A stretch of DNA of 64,000 nucleotides from Symsagittifera roscoffensis (Eukaryota > Xenacoelomorpha > Acoela > Convolutidae). Location of the stretch: contig NC_087067.1 of NCBI RefSeq assembly GCF_963678635.1, positions 744,001-808,000 of the forward strand. Reading direction: 5' to 3'. Positions 32,504 to 43,800 of this stretch are shown one piece after another. Positions within the stretch are counted from its first letter, which is position 1. The number at the start of each line of letters is the position of its first letter. The translations under genes were made by a program, and so were the position numbers. The notes under the pieces were generated by a model. The model worked only from the letters and a program-made list of their open reading frames with translations. It was not told the DNA's origin and did not search any database.

Positions 32504-33414
32504 TGCGTTATCAGGTGATCACATGTCTCCTCGGCTGAGGCTGTCTGACATGGAACCGCTTCCGCCAACTTTGTGAAGTGATCTATTATAACCAGTATCT
32601 GGTTATATCCCGACTCCGTCATGCAGATCTTTTGATGGTCTATCTGCACCACCTCGTTGAACTCCGAGCTCTCAACGGACTTAAGTGGGAACTTCATCTT
32701 CCGTGGGTCTTTTTTTTGGAGGCATGCCAGGCAGGCATTCACCCATCTCTCGCAAGCTTTCCTCAATCCTGGCCAATCAAACCTGTGAAGTATCCTTTGT
32801 TGCACTTTGTCTATCCCCTGGTGCCCCATCTGATCGTGCGATCTGAATAGCACCTCTGTCTGATACAGCTGTGGTAATATGATGAGATTGTGCTTGTGTA
32901 ATATCCTCTCCTCATCTCTTCTCTTGCACGCTACCACCCCGTCAGCTGTGTGATAGAGTAAATCTTTATTTTCCTTGTAGAACTGGCTCAAGATCTTGTG
33001 GCTGTCTTCTTCGAGTTCCCCTTTCTCCTTGGACCCCGTTCGGATCCATTTGGAGAGGTTACTTGCCATTTTGTCATTCTTTTGGGCTCTTATGAGGTCC
33101 AACAGCCTATATCTCGCCTTGACGGGTTCCTTTAATGCCATGATCTGTCCATTCATTTCCCCAGGGTTGTGGATGTCATCATTCAGCTTCACGCATATTA
33201 TCCTCTTCAAAATCTTCATATCATTTTCTGGCACCAGATTCGTTCTGACATTTGAGTTGCATGATAGTTCTCTGAATGCTTTCCTCGAAACCGCAATTCT
33301 TTCAAGTTCTTCACCACCTCGTATTTCTTGTACGTCCAGATTGTACGTTCCTGAGGATGGATCTGTTTGTAATTCCCTGTCGTGGTGTCTAACCTTCTCT
33401 TCCGCCAAAATCAT
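32434..33414 (-). pseudogene. Integrase zinc finger and catalytic core, copy B
   Basis: 326 codons. Residues 1-130 are the end of the long linker. Then an intact HHCC finger (SHDQMGHQG and CLAC) and the core with VVQIDHQKI and FQSDNGKAF supplying two of the three acidic residues. The frame breaks ten codons after the second Asp. Confidence 0.8.
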
Positions 33415-33459
33415 GCACAGACTATCTTGATTGTCGCTGCTCTCATCCGAGTCCTCATC

Positions 33460-33714
33460 TCATTCTTCACACTCCCCGGACAATTTTTCTTCTCTAGTTT
33501 CTTCTTCTTCCGTAGATGTGGACCACTTCCCGGACTCTTGACGTAGTCTCAGGTGTTCAACTTCTTCTTTGAACCCCACTTTCTTCTTCCTAACCTGAAT
33601 TTGCTCAAGAATGCTTTTAGGGATCTTGTCAACCAGTGACCGCACAACATCTTTGCCATCAGTCACACTTCCTCTTGAAGAGTCTGCATTACCCACTGTT
33701 TCAGTCCTTCGCAT
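33460..33714 (-). pseudogene. RNase H-integrase linker, copy B
   Basis: 84 codons with KDVVRSLVDKIPKSILEQIQ and the acidic STEEEETREEKLSGE. In frame with the integrase stretch; a stop at 33460 separates them. About 85 residues present in copy A at the RNase H end are missing (the DNA jumps near 33715). Confidence 0.55.
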
Positions 33715-34511
33715 TTTGCCTTGAGCGTCTCCCTCACAATCTTAGACCTGAGCATTATCCCTATCGGCATTCCTCGTTTTTTCTTCAAGACCGTCTTCTC
33801 CGGAGGTTCCTTTGGTAGTTCGGGGTGATCTTCAATCGGTTTGCCTGATTTGTCCAGCCATCTCGTGAGTGAAAGACCGTCATACGTTTCCTTATCCATG
33901 AAGGAGAAGCCATCCTTGATTTCAGGTATATCCGCCTCCCTTTGTTCTTGTCTCTCGTAGAACTCCGTCTTCTTACTCAAGCTGTCAGCGTTTTGATGTT
34001 TGTCTCGTGTCCTATGCTCAATTATCATGTTGTACCCATCCAGGCGAACTATCCACCTCCCAATGTAACTTTGGTTCATTGAGTACGTCTTTAGCCAGCT
34101 CAGTGCCCTGTTGTCGACTCGCAGCTTGAATGACTCGCTGCCTAGGTATGCTCTATACTTCTCGACAAAGGTGACCACCGCGAACATCTCTGCTTTCGGT
34201 GCCCCGTACTTCATTTCCGTGTCACTTAAGACTTTGCTTCCGTATGCTGTTGGTCTCAAGACTGTTTTGCCGTTCCATTCTTCTTCTTGATGGAGAATTC
34301 CAGAAATCGCTACCACCGACGCATCCGTGTCCAGCACGTACATCCCTTTCTCAGTCGGCATACCTAGTACTGGTGCCTCACACAGCTCTTTCTTTATTCT
34401 CTGAAATGACTCTTCTGCCGCGTTGTTCCACGTGAACTTCTTGCCTTTGCGTCTCATTAACTGTTGCATTGTCTGCATAGCCTTTGATAAATTCTCTGTA
34501 GTAATTCGCAA
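33663..34511 (-). CDS. RNase H domain, copy B (all acidic residues present)
   Basis: 282 codons. VLDTDASVVAISGILHQ, AEMFAVVTFVEKYRAYL, LRVDNRALSWLKTYSMNQ and RDKHQNADSLSKK give the D-E-D-D set of a Ty3/Gypsy RNase H. A tether with KEPPEKTVLKKKRGMPIGIM follows. A small indel near 34470 puts it out of frame with RT, so this copy would not make it as part of pol. Confidence 0.75.
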   Translation of the reverse strand: MRITTENLSKAMQTMQQLMRRKGKKFTWNNAAEESFQRIKKELCEAPVLGMPTEKGMYVLDTDASVVAISGILHQEEEWNGKTVLRPTAYGSKVLSDTEMKYGAPKAEMFAVVTFVEKYRAYLGSESFKLRVDNRALSWLKTYSMNQSYIGRWIVRLDGYNMIIEHRTRDKHQNADSLSKKTEFYERQEQREADIPEIKDGFSFMDKETYDGLSLTRWLDKSGKPIEDHPELPKEPPEKTVLKKKRGMPIGIMLRSKIVRETLKAKCEGLKQWVMQTLQEEV

Positions 34512-34764
34512 AACCCAGGAAGCTCATCAACTGGTGTTCCGTTTTCGGCGATCTCCAAGTTAGAACTGTTTCCACCGCATCTGGATCAGGTCTGATGCCG
34601 TGCCTGTCCACCATCCTGTCCAAGTATTTTATCGAGTCCTTGAGTATCTCGCACTTTGATGGTTTACACTTCAGCCCCGACCTCTTCATGCATGCAAACA
34701 CCTCGTCAAGTCTCTCAATGTGGTCTTCTAGTGTGGGCGTCGCTATTACCACGTCATCCACTTA
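34378..34764 (-). pseudogene. RT C-terminal part after the broken YVDD box, copy B
   Basis: Same frame as 37110-34762. It starts directly after a TAA at 34762-34764 that replaces the Tyr codon of YVDD (copy A has TAC). Contains LEDHIERLDEVFACMKRSGL and FLGFANYYREFIKGYAD before a frameshift near 34470. Confidence 0.7.
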
Positions 34765-37110
34765 GCACATTACCAGATTGCCGTACTTCTTCGTCACACC
34801 TATTAGTGCGTGTGCCATCAATCGCTGAAATGTTGCGGTGGCATTACAAAGACCAAAAGGCATCCGTTTCCACTGAAATAGACCCAACTCGCAGGCGAAC
34901 CCTGTCTTGTCCCTGCCCTGCTTCCTCAGCGGTACCTGCCAGAAGGCCGAACCTAAATCAAGAGTCGTAAAAAACTTTGCATCACCTAACTTCGAGAGGC
35001 TCTCGTCAATCCTAGGTATGGGATAGGCATCCTTCACCGTGACGGAGTTCAGGTATCGAAAGTCACAACAAAACCTCAATTGGTCGCCTTTCTTTTTGGC
35101 AATCACTACTCCACACGCCCACGGTGATTTGGATGGTTCTATCATATCATACTCGAGTAACGTTTCGATCTCTTTTCTACACGCATCCGATTTGTGTGGG
35201 GTCATGCGCCTCGCCCCCTCCCTGTGCGGTACCGCATTCTCCTCAAGTTCTATTTCATGCTCAACGAAATTACAACACCCTATGTCCGCCTTATGCCTCG
35301 AAAAAACTTCCTCGTTCCGCTCTAGTACGTCCTTGATGGCTTCGAGCTGTTCGTCTGTTATTTTGCCCCTCAAGTGTTCAATCTCCGGCAGGACCGGTTT
35401 ATCACTTTGCATTTCATCTAGTGTGGGCCGTTCCGGAAAGTTCGAACAGCTCAACAGCGCATCGTCCGTCTCTGACTTAAGTGATTTAACAAGAACCGAT
35501 GAATCTTTTATTTTCCGTAATCGTCTCAAGATACCAATTTTGTCCCTATGATTAGGACAATCAACAACTTCATTTTGTTTTGAATTCTCAGTCATTTCAT
35601 ATCGAGTTTTAACGGGTAAAGCATATCCCAGCTTCCTCCCCCTCTGTATCGTGATTGGTATATCAAGAGTATTCAACAAGACACTGACGCAGAGGCCGCT
35701 CTTCGTTATCGAGAAGGATCTTCCTAAAACAGCAGCACTTTGACTATTAGGATTCGGGACTATGCACACCTGCTTGTTGTCACTTAATTCATTGTAGTTT
35801 TTCATCCGCAAGCTTACGATTGCTGCTTCGTTTGCTTTCAGCCTCACCCTCCTACTCAAGAATACCGGTGCTTTATTTTCATTCGCAATTAATATATTTA
35901 CCGGTTTAATTGCGTACCTCCTATCCGGGTTTCTTATTCTGAACATCGCATTGTTTAAATCAATCGTTACGTCAAAGTTTCTGATGAAGTCCCCGCCTAA
36001 AATGAATTGGTCAGACTCTTCCAGGTTTTCTACTACAAGAAAGCTCATCCACAGATTGCGTTCCCCCAGGTTTAGGGCTATTATTGGTGTCCTGCCTAGC
36101 ACCAGCAGCGCCATTTTGTTGCTTGCTGACAACCGTATTCTCGAGTCTATCAACTCATCTTTGTTGAAGCCCATTCGCTCCCAAGTTTCGATTGGTATTA
36201 CACTCAAGACCGCACCAGTATCGAGTAACCCACGCAAGTGAGTCTTTTTGCCACGTATGTCAAGCACTTGTGCTGATACGTCTGCCTCTGTCCCAATGTG
36301 CATTGCATCTTCCTCCATCATGGCAGAGTGTCCAATCGATCTCACCTTTAGTTCTTCTCTTCCTACGTAGATCTGCCCTACTAGATCTTCATCGCATGTT
36401 ATCATTGTTTTCATATAGATGTTTATCCCATCTATATTTAGCATCACCTCATGCGGACCATAAGCTTCTGTGTACCTGTTGTCAACTCGGACTGACTTGC
36501 TACCCCCTATTGTGAGTAGTGCCCTGAGTGCTCTAGAAGTCGTTTGTGGGCTTATACCACTCAAGTAGTCGGCGTACACATCAATGTGCATTATTGTCTG
36601 GTCGCTGGGTTCGCTCAAGTTTGTGGTCACCTCATGGCCGCCCACGGTGATTATTGACATTATTCTAGCCCCGATTTTCGTTATGCCGAATGGTTTTCCC
36701 GTCACCATTTTCACAGTGTTGCAGTTTCCACTCTTTGTCGACCCCGCTACACCCTCTGGTGTTGACTTCGAGCAAGCCAATGCCTCATTGAGTTTCTGTC
36801 TATCGATCTCCTGCTTCAGTCGTTGTTCTATTTCTTTTGCCGCCAGGTCCTGCTTCACCTTATTGATGGCTTCCGCCGCCGCTTTCTCATAATTTATCTC
36901 TAGAGTGTTCCTGGCTGTGCCCTCTAATGCACTATTAAAATGCGTTACAGCTTTCACTGTTTTCGTCGGCAGTTCCGTGCTCGGTGCTCCTAAGTTTTTT
37001 GTTTGGAACTCGTTTTGTCTATTCCGCTGATTCTGCACCGCCGCTAATGCCAATTTATGTTTGGGGTGAATCTGGTCCTTGACCGCCTCCCAAAACAAAG
37101 GACAGTCCAT
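34762..37110 (-). pseudogene. Protease and RT N-terminal part, copy B
   Basis: 782 codons in the gag frame. After the second zinc knuckle: a Lys/Glu-rich helix, a region (~145-255) that looks like a decayed retropepsin repeat (IDVYADYLSGIS and GQIYVGREEL), the active-type protease with LLDTGAVLSVIPIETW (DTGA at residues 297-300) and FILGGDFIRNFDVTID, and RT up to the palm: FTTLDLGSAFWQVPL and MPFGLCNATATFQRLM. It ends exactly at the Tyr of YVDD, converted to a stop. Upstream it is separated from gag only by one nonsense codon. Confidence 0.8.
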
Positions 37111-37143
37111 CCTGAAGTGCCCTTCCTGATTGCAGAAGAAACA

Positions 37144-39192
37144 TCATGCACCTATCTTGATGATTAAGCCACTATAGTACTCGAGCTCTTCCATCTGGCT
37201 CATGTCCTCCTCATCTGGTGCGTATCCTAGGATCTTCATGCCCTGTTTATATGTTGTGCAATCAGCCACGTGGTGATCAGCTGACCCGCAATTCGCGCAT
37301 GATCTACGTTTGTCCATGTCATCTCTAGGCTTGTACCATGACGACCTTTGAGGTTGGCTCCCCCCTTGCGTATTCCTGTTATCTGAATACGAGTATTTCT
37401 TGGGTTTCATTAGCATGTACTCTCTCGACTTCTGTCTCATCTCTTCCGCACTCGGTGCGCTATCTTTCGACAATGTATAGTATGTTGCTAACATTGTTCT
37501 CAAGTCATCACTCTTTACCCCATCAATGAACTTCGAGGCGATGCTAAAGTTCCTTCTGTTCGTCGACTCTTCAGGGTCACTCCTCCTTCTCAAGCTCTCA
37601 AGGTCATCCAGAAACCGATCAATCGATTCATCGTCCCTTTGCCTTCTCTTTTCAAATCGCATCATTGCTTGGTGACCCTTCATGCCCGACCCAAATCGAT
37701 TCAACAATATTTCGAAGATTTTATCCGCGGTGTCGCGTTCTTGTTCTTTCTTTGCAACCACGCATTTCAACGCCGTACCTTCTAAAATGCTGAGTATCGC
37801 TGTGCAGGCTTGTCTCTCATCATTTAAGTTGTCTTGTTCTAAATGTAATCTCATAACTTCTACCCAAGTGTCAATACATCCATCCGAATCATCCTTGAAT
37901 TCTTTCGGCTTTTTGAATGTTTTCCTGGACTTGCCCCCTCCTCTATCACTCGAGTCAGTGTTCCTCGCGGCGAAGGCTTCTAGTGCCCTGTTCATCGTCT
38001 CCCAAGTGCTTGCCCACGTCATGGCATCTGGCCCTGCGTTGCTGTGAGTCGTGGAGTCCCCTGGACCACTCGTTGTATTTGCTGTTCCACTTTTCAAAAT
38101 TGTTTTGGCAGCTACTGGTGCTGTGCTCGCCGCATCCCGGGTTAAAGGCAACGGTGAAGATTGCTGTTTGTTCCGTTGTGGTTCCACGAAGTCAACTCTG
38201 TTGCATTGCCAGCGATCCGCTGCCGGCCTGTCTTGTGACATAGAGTTTCTCAAGATTGCATCCAATTTTGCCTGTATTGCACATGAACTTTCGGCCTGGC
38301 TCCTGCTCATTGCGTCCATCCTCGTTTCCAGACTTCCCAACTGGCTGTTGACATCATCATACCGTTTTTTCGTCGGTTGCAAATCTTTTTTGATGTTCTT
38401 CTCTCGTTCTTCGTCAGTGGCATTTACATTGTCTGACATCTGCTGAATCTTTTCCTCAGTTGCCCTGGCCAGGTTGAAATAGTTGTCCAGGTACTCGTGT
38501 TTGTTGTATCTTAATTGTTTTTTTATTACTTCTCTATCCTGCTCGCTGTGCTTCAGTTTCTTGTTGATCTGATCTAGTTTTGCCATCAAATCGCCCAGCT
38601 CAAGAGAAGTTGTTTCATGGTCCGCAGTTGCCATGTTGTTGTCTGCTGCACTCGGTCTGACTTGGTCTTCGCTTTGGTCGGCTTCTGTTGTTTTCGAGAG
38701 AACCGTCCCAAATGTTTTGCTTCTCTCGGCTTTCAGTTCTTCCGCTACTGCATTCCTCGACTTCATTCCGACCATCATCGCCATTTTTTCAGTAAAAGAC
38801 GTTCTTTTTGCTTGAGAGTCGTCTTTCACCGTTTCTGGCGTGTTGCCTGTTGTGTCTTCCACAGTGTCTATCGGCGTGAATTCCATTGGCTTTGGATTTG
38901 GTTCTTCTTCATTTGGCATCGGTGTTGACTCCGTCATTTTCTTCTCCACCTCGTACACACTTTGGTCTGGTGTCTCTAGATCGATCTCAATGGCAGGCTC
39001 CGTCTGATTCTCTTTAGCACCGTCTTTTGTCTTGTTTTCTGTATTACTCCTTGTGTTGACCATGGTAACTGGAAAGTTCCTCTTTGTTATCTCTTGGCCC
39101 ATTGATGTCATTTTACGTAGCGACGAGTTATACTTAGTCTTTGATTCAGTTGATCTTTTTTCAGCCACCGGTACCCTGCTCCGTCTCATCAT
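37144..39192 (-). CDS. Gag, copy B
   Basis: 682 codons from ATGATGAGACGG at 39192, preceded by AATAAAA, a good nematode start context. Residues 1-135 are charged and low complexity. About 195-310 are coiled coil (LGDLMAKLDQINKKLKHSEQ). About 430-600 form the capsid-like retrotransposon-gag region (WVEVMRLHLEQDNLNDERQA, RFEKRRQRDDESIDRFLDDL). The first knuckle CANCGSADHHVADC (CX2CX4HX4C) is at ~632-645. The frame stops at a TGA just before the second knuckle where copies A and E have Arg, so gag-pol would normally be one frame. Gag builds the particle and packages the RNA. Confidence 0.85.
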   Translation of the reverse strand: MMRRSRVPVAEKRSTESKTKYNSSLRKMTSMGQEITKRNFPVTMVNTRSNTENKTKDGAKENQTEPAIEIDLETPDQSVYEVEKKMTESTPMPNEEEPNPKPMEFTPIDTVEDTTGNTPETVKDDSQAKRTSFTEKMAMMVGMKSRNAVAEELKAERSKTFGTVLSKTTEADQSEDQVRPSAADNNMATADHETTSLELGDLMAKLDQINKKLKHSEQDREVIKKQLRYNKHEYLDNYFNLARATEEKIQQMSDNVNATDEEREKNIKKDLQPTKKRYDDVNSQLGSLETRMDAMSRSQAESSCAIQAKLDAILRNSMSQDRPAADRWQCNRVDFVEPQRNKQQSSPLPLTRDAASTAPVAAKTILKSGTANTTSGPGDSTTHSNAGPDAMTWASTWETMNRALEAFAARNTDSSDRGGGKSRKTFKKPKEFKDDSDGCIDTWVEVMRLHLEQDNLNDERQACTAILSILEGTALKCVVAKKEQERDTADKIFEILLNRFGSGMKGHQAMMRFEKRRQRDDESIDRFLDDLESLRRRSDPEESTNRRNFSIASKFIDGVKSDDLRTMLATYYTLSKDSAPSAEEMRQKSREYMLMKPKKYSYSDNRNTQGGSQPQRSSWYKPRDDMDKRRSCANCGSADHHVADCTTYKQGMKILGYAPDEEDMSQMEELEYYSGLIIKIGA

Positions 39193-39461
39193 TTTTATTT
39201 ACAATTGTTCCGTTTTACAGTGTTACTATATACACAATTCTAATCTAAGAATAAAATCTCTTGTGAAAAAATTATTTAAAGGAAATATACAACGTGATAA
39301 AAACAATGTTCCCAGTCCTCTTTCAAACCTTTTGAAAAACTTTCTTCACTTGTGATGACAACCGTGTCGGGTTCCGACTAGTCCTACTTTGTTTAATTCT
39401 GTGATTAGTTTTTTAATCTGTCTTAAAGCTCCTATTATAGCGTTACCCCAATTTTTTTATT

Positions 39462-40203
39462 CCGTTCCAAGACTTCCAGTTACTGTCCCTACTCTTCTTT
39501 TTACTGTCCCAAGCTTCCTCTCTACTGTCCCAAGACTGCTCGGTACTGTCCCAGTACTTCTTGTTAGTTTCCCAAGACCCCTGTCCCAAGTCTATTGTCC
39601 CAAGACTACTGTCCCAAGACTACTGTCCCCTGAGTACTGTCCCAAGACTAGTGTCCCAAGACTACTGTCCCAAGAGTACTGTCCCAAGACTAGTGTCCCA
39701 AGACTAGTGTCCCAAGACTACTGTCCCAAGAGTACTGTCCAAAGACTAGTGTCCCAAGACTAGTGTCCCAAGACTACTGTCCCAGGAGTACTGTCCCAAG
39801 ACTAGTGTCCCAAGACTAGTGTCCCAAGACTAGTGTCCCAAGACTAGTGTCCCCAGACTGCTATCCCAAGACCACTGTCCCAAGACTACTATCCCAAGAC
39901 CACTGTCCCAAGACTACTGTCCCAAGACTACTGTCCCAAGACCACTGTCCCAAGACTACTGCCCAAGACCACTGTCCCAAGACCAGTGTCCCAAGACTGT
40001 ACCGTCCCAAGAATATACTGTCCCAAGACCGTACCGTCCCAAGGCTGTACCAAGACAGCTCTGGCCCAAGACTGTCCCAAGACTGCACCGTCCTAAGACT
40101 ATCCCAAGACTATACTGTCCCAAGACCGTCCCAAGACTGCACCGTTCCAAGACCGTCCCCAGACTGCACTGTCCCAAGACTTCTTTGGTACTGTCCCAAG
40201 ACT
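39462..40203 (-). repeat. 14/16-bp leader minisatellite, copy B
   Basis: About 50 tandem units of 14 bp (GTCCCAAGACTAGT and variants with ACTACT, AGTACT or ACCACT), changing to 16-bp units with CCGTCCC toward the leader end. Same array in A, D and E. Confidence 0.95.
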
Positions 40204-40839
40204 TGTCACCAAGTGTCTGAGCAGTAGGATTTCTTCATTTCTTCTTCTTCGTTTTAGGGACTTCTTGAATCACTGTACCTTGTACCACCACTTGAGCTCT
40301 AGTAGAATTTTTCCCAAAAACCCTCTCTTGGCCAAGGCTTCAAATGCTGACCCCCCTGTATTTAACTTCTTTTCGATGTTTCAAGCAATTTGAAACCAAA
40401 TTTTTCGCAGGTATCTTGTGATCTTCTGTTCGTTCAAAAAGCAATAACAATTTTTTACCAAAACGTAAAAATTTAAACAGAAACAGAAATAAAAAACAGA
40501 GATGTATCCACCTAAAGTTCAAGGGTGACAGATGTCAACCTTTTGTCGAAAAAAAAACGTCTTGTACTTGATTGCCACGCGTCCCCCCCCCTGCTAGCGA
40601 TCTTATGGGGTATCACCAAAACCGTCTATGTCCGTTCCCCCCTACTTATCCGACCAGGGTCCCTACCTTAACTCGATGTTAAATTTGGATATCCACTTCT
40701 TATAGCCAGCGCGTGTAAGTTTCTAATGTAACCAAATCAACGATGTCGAATAAATAGTTACTCTAATTTCCTCCCTTTTTACAATTTTAACCGCTAACCT
40801 CTAACCTGACCAGCCCCCCCTTCTAACCTAAAATTACCA
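40204..40839 (-). other. 5' leader, copy B, truncated
   Basis: Matches D 45048-45682 and E, then stops at AAATTACC, the place of the candidate splice donor CTTAAG/GTAATTTT, and is joined to protease-region DNA of copy D. Three imperfect copies of AACAAGACCCGAT mark the join. Confidence 0.75.
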
Positions 40840-43800
40840 GACCCGATTTAACAAGACCCGATGAATTAACAAGACCCGATGAATCTTTTATTTTCTGTAA
40901 TCGTCTCAAGATACAAATTTTGTCCCTATGATTAGGACAATCAACAACTTCATTTTGTTTTGAATTCTCAGTCATTTTATATCGAGTTTTAACGGGTAAA
41001 GCATATCCCAGCTTCCTCCCCCTCTGTATCGTGATTGGTATATCAAGAGTATTCAACAAGACACTGACGCAGAGGCCGCTCTTCGTTATCGAGAAGGATC
41101 TTCCTAAAACAGCAGCACTTTGACTATTAGGATTCGGGACTATGCACACCTGCTTGTTGTCACTTAATTCATTGTAGTTTTTCATCCGCAAGCTTACGAT
41201 TGCTGCTTCGTTCGCTTTCAGCCTCACCATCCTACTCAAGAATACCGGTGCTTTATTTTCATTCGCAATTAATAAATTTACCGGTTTAATTGCGTACCTC
41301 CTATCCGGGTTTCTTATTCTGCACATCGCATTGTTTAAATCAATCATTACGTCAAAGTTCCTGATGAAGTCCCCGCCTAAAATGAATTGGTCAGACTCTT
41401 CCAGGTTTTCTACTACAAGAAAGCTCATCCACAGATTGCGTTCCCCCAGATTTAGGGCTTTTATTGGTGTCCTGCCTAGCACCCGCAGCGCCCCTTTGTT
41501 GCTTGCTGACAACCGTATTCTCGAGTCTATCAAGTCATCTTTGTTGAAGCCCATTCGCTCCCAAGTTTCGATTGGTATTACACTCAAGACCGCACCAGTA
41601 TCGAGTAACCCACGCAAGTGAGTCTTTTTGCCACTTATGTCAAGCACGTGTGCTGATACGTCTGCCTCTGTCCCAATGTGCATTGCATCTTCCTCCATCA
41701 TGGCAGAGTGTCCAATCGATCTCACCTTTAGTTCTTCTCTTCCTACGTAGATCTGCCCTACTAGATCTTCATCGCATGTTATCATTGTTTTCATATAGAT
41801 GTTTATCCCATCTATATTTAGCATCACCTCATGCGGACCATAAGCTTCTGTGTACCTGTTGTCAACTCGGACTGACTTGCTACCCCCTCTTGTGAGTAGT
41901 GCCCTGAGTGCTCTAGAAGTCGTTTGTGGGCTTATACCACTCAAGTAGTCGGCGTACACATCAATGTGCATTATTGTCTGGTCGCTGGGTTCGCTCAAGT
42001 TTGTGGTCACCTCATGGCCGCCCACGGTGATTATTGACATTATTCTAGCCCCGATTTTCGTTATGCCGAATGGTTTTCCCGTCACCATTTTCACAGTGTT
42101 GCAGTTTCCACTCTTTGTCGACCCCGCTACAGCCTCTGGTGTTGACTTCGAGCAAATCAATGCCTCATTGAGTTTCTGTCTATCGATCTCCTGCTTCAGT
42201 CGTTGTTCTATTTCTTTTGCCGCCAAGTCCTGCTTCACCTTATTGATGGCCTCTGCCGCCGCTTTCTCATAATTTATCTCTAGAGTGTTCCTGGCTGTGC
42301 CCTCTAATGCACTATTAAAATGCGTTACAGCTTTCACTGTTTTCGTCGGCAGTTCCGTGCTCGGTGCTCCTAAGTTTTTTGTTTGGAACTCGTTTTGTCT
42401 ATTCCGCTGATTCTGCACCGCCGCTAATGCCAATTTATTTAATGACAATATTTCGAAGATTTTATCCGCGGTATCGCGTTCTTCTTCTTTCTTCGCAACC
42501 ACGCATTTTAATGCCGTGCCTTCTAAATTGCTGAGTATGGCTGTGCATGCTTGTCTTTCATCGTTCAAGTTGTCCTGTTCTAGGTGTAATCTCATCACTT
42601 CCACCCAAGTATCAATGCATCCATCAGAGTCATCTTTGAATTCTTTTGGCTTTTTGAATGTTTTTCTGGATTTTCCCTCTCTTCTATCATTCGAGTCAGT
42701 GTTCCTCGTGGCGAAGGCCTCTAGAGTTCTATTCATCATCTCCCAAGTGCTTGCCCATGTCATAGCATCCGGACCTGCGTTGCTGTTAGCTGTTGAGTCC
42801 CCCGGACCAGTCGTTGTACTTGACGTTCCATTCTTCATGATTTTTTTAGCAGCTGTTGGTGCTATGCTCACCGTATCCCGAGTTAAGGGCAACGGTGTCG
42901 ATTGCCGTTTGTTCTGTTGTGGTTCCACGAAGTCAACTCTGTTGCCTTGCGAGCGATCCGCTGCCAGCCTGTCTTGTGACATAGAGTTTCTCAAGATTGC
43001 ATCCAGTTTTGCCTGTATTGCACATGAACTTTCGGCCTGGCTCCTGCTCATTGCGTCCATCCTCGTTTCCAGACTTCCCAACTGGCTGTTGACATCATCA
43101 TACCGTTTTTTCATCGGTTGCAAATATTTTTTGATGTTCTTCTCTCGTTCTTCGTCAGTGACATTTACCTTGTCTGACATCTGCTGAATCTTTTCCTCAG
43201 TTGCCCTGGCCAGGTTGAAATAGTTGTCCAGGTACTCGTGTTTGTTGTATCTTAATTCTTTTTTTATTACTTCTCTATCATGCTCGCTGTGCTTCAGTTT
43301 CTTGTCGATCTGATCTAGCTTTGCCATCAAATCGCCCAGCTCAAGAGAAGTTGTTTCATGGTCCGCAGTTGCCCTGTTGTTGTCTGCTGCACTCGGTCTG
43401 ACTTGGTCTTCGCTTTGGTCGGCTTCTGTTGTTTTCGTGAGAACCGTCCCAAATGTTTTGCTTCTCTCGGCTTTCAGTTCTTCCGCTACTGCATTCCTCG
43501 ACTTCATTCCGACCATCATCGCCATTTTTTCAGTAAAAGACGTTCTTTTTGCTTGAGAGTCGTCTTTCACCGTTTCTGGCGTGTTGCCTGTTGTGTCTTC
43601 CACAGTGTCTATCGGCGTGAATTCCATTGGCTTTGGATTTGGTTCTTCTTCATTCGGCATCGGTGTTGACTCCGTCATTTTCTTCTCCACCTCGTACACA
43701 CTTTGGTCTGGTGTCTCTAGATCGATCTCAATGGCAGGCTCCGTCTGATTCTCTTTAGCACCGTCTTTTGTCTTGTTTTCTGTATTACTCCTTGTGTTGA

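Larger units (their letters stand above)
18805..40839 (-). mobile_element. Giant Ty3/Gypsy-type LTR retrotransposon, copy B (most complete)
   Basis: In element order: leader remnant (40839-40204), minisatellite, gag from 39192, protease-RT, RNase H, integrase, macro-like tail to 30527, spacer, ORF2 (about 29997 to 20027), polypurine tract and 3' LTR. The gag start to LTR inner edge is 19.2 kb including a 1,163-bp duplication. Adding leader and two LTRs gives ~23 kb, far above the usual 5-8 kb of animal Gypsy elements. It is disabled by several stops and frameshifts. Confidence 0.85.

Noticed and set aside
39847-40227. Long ORFs on both strands through the minisatellite (repeats of CPKTTVPRLLSQ or LGTVLGQ type)
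   Set aside because: They arise because the 14/16-bp units happen to lack stops; peptides change frame with each unit-length switch and are not conserved outside the array.
40775-40835. Telomere-like AACCTCTAACCT in leaders
   Set aside because: Irregular and shared by all leaders as part of the element; no array.
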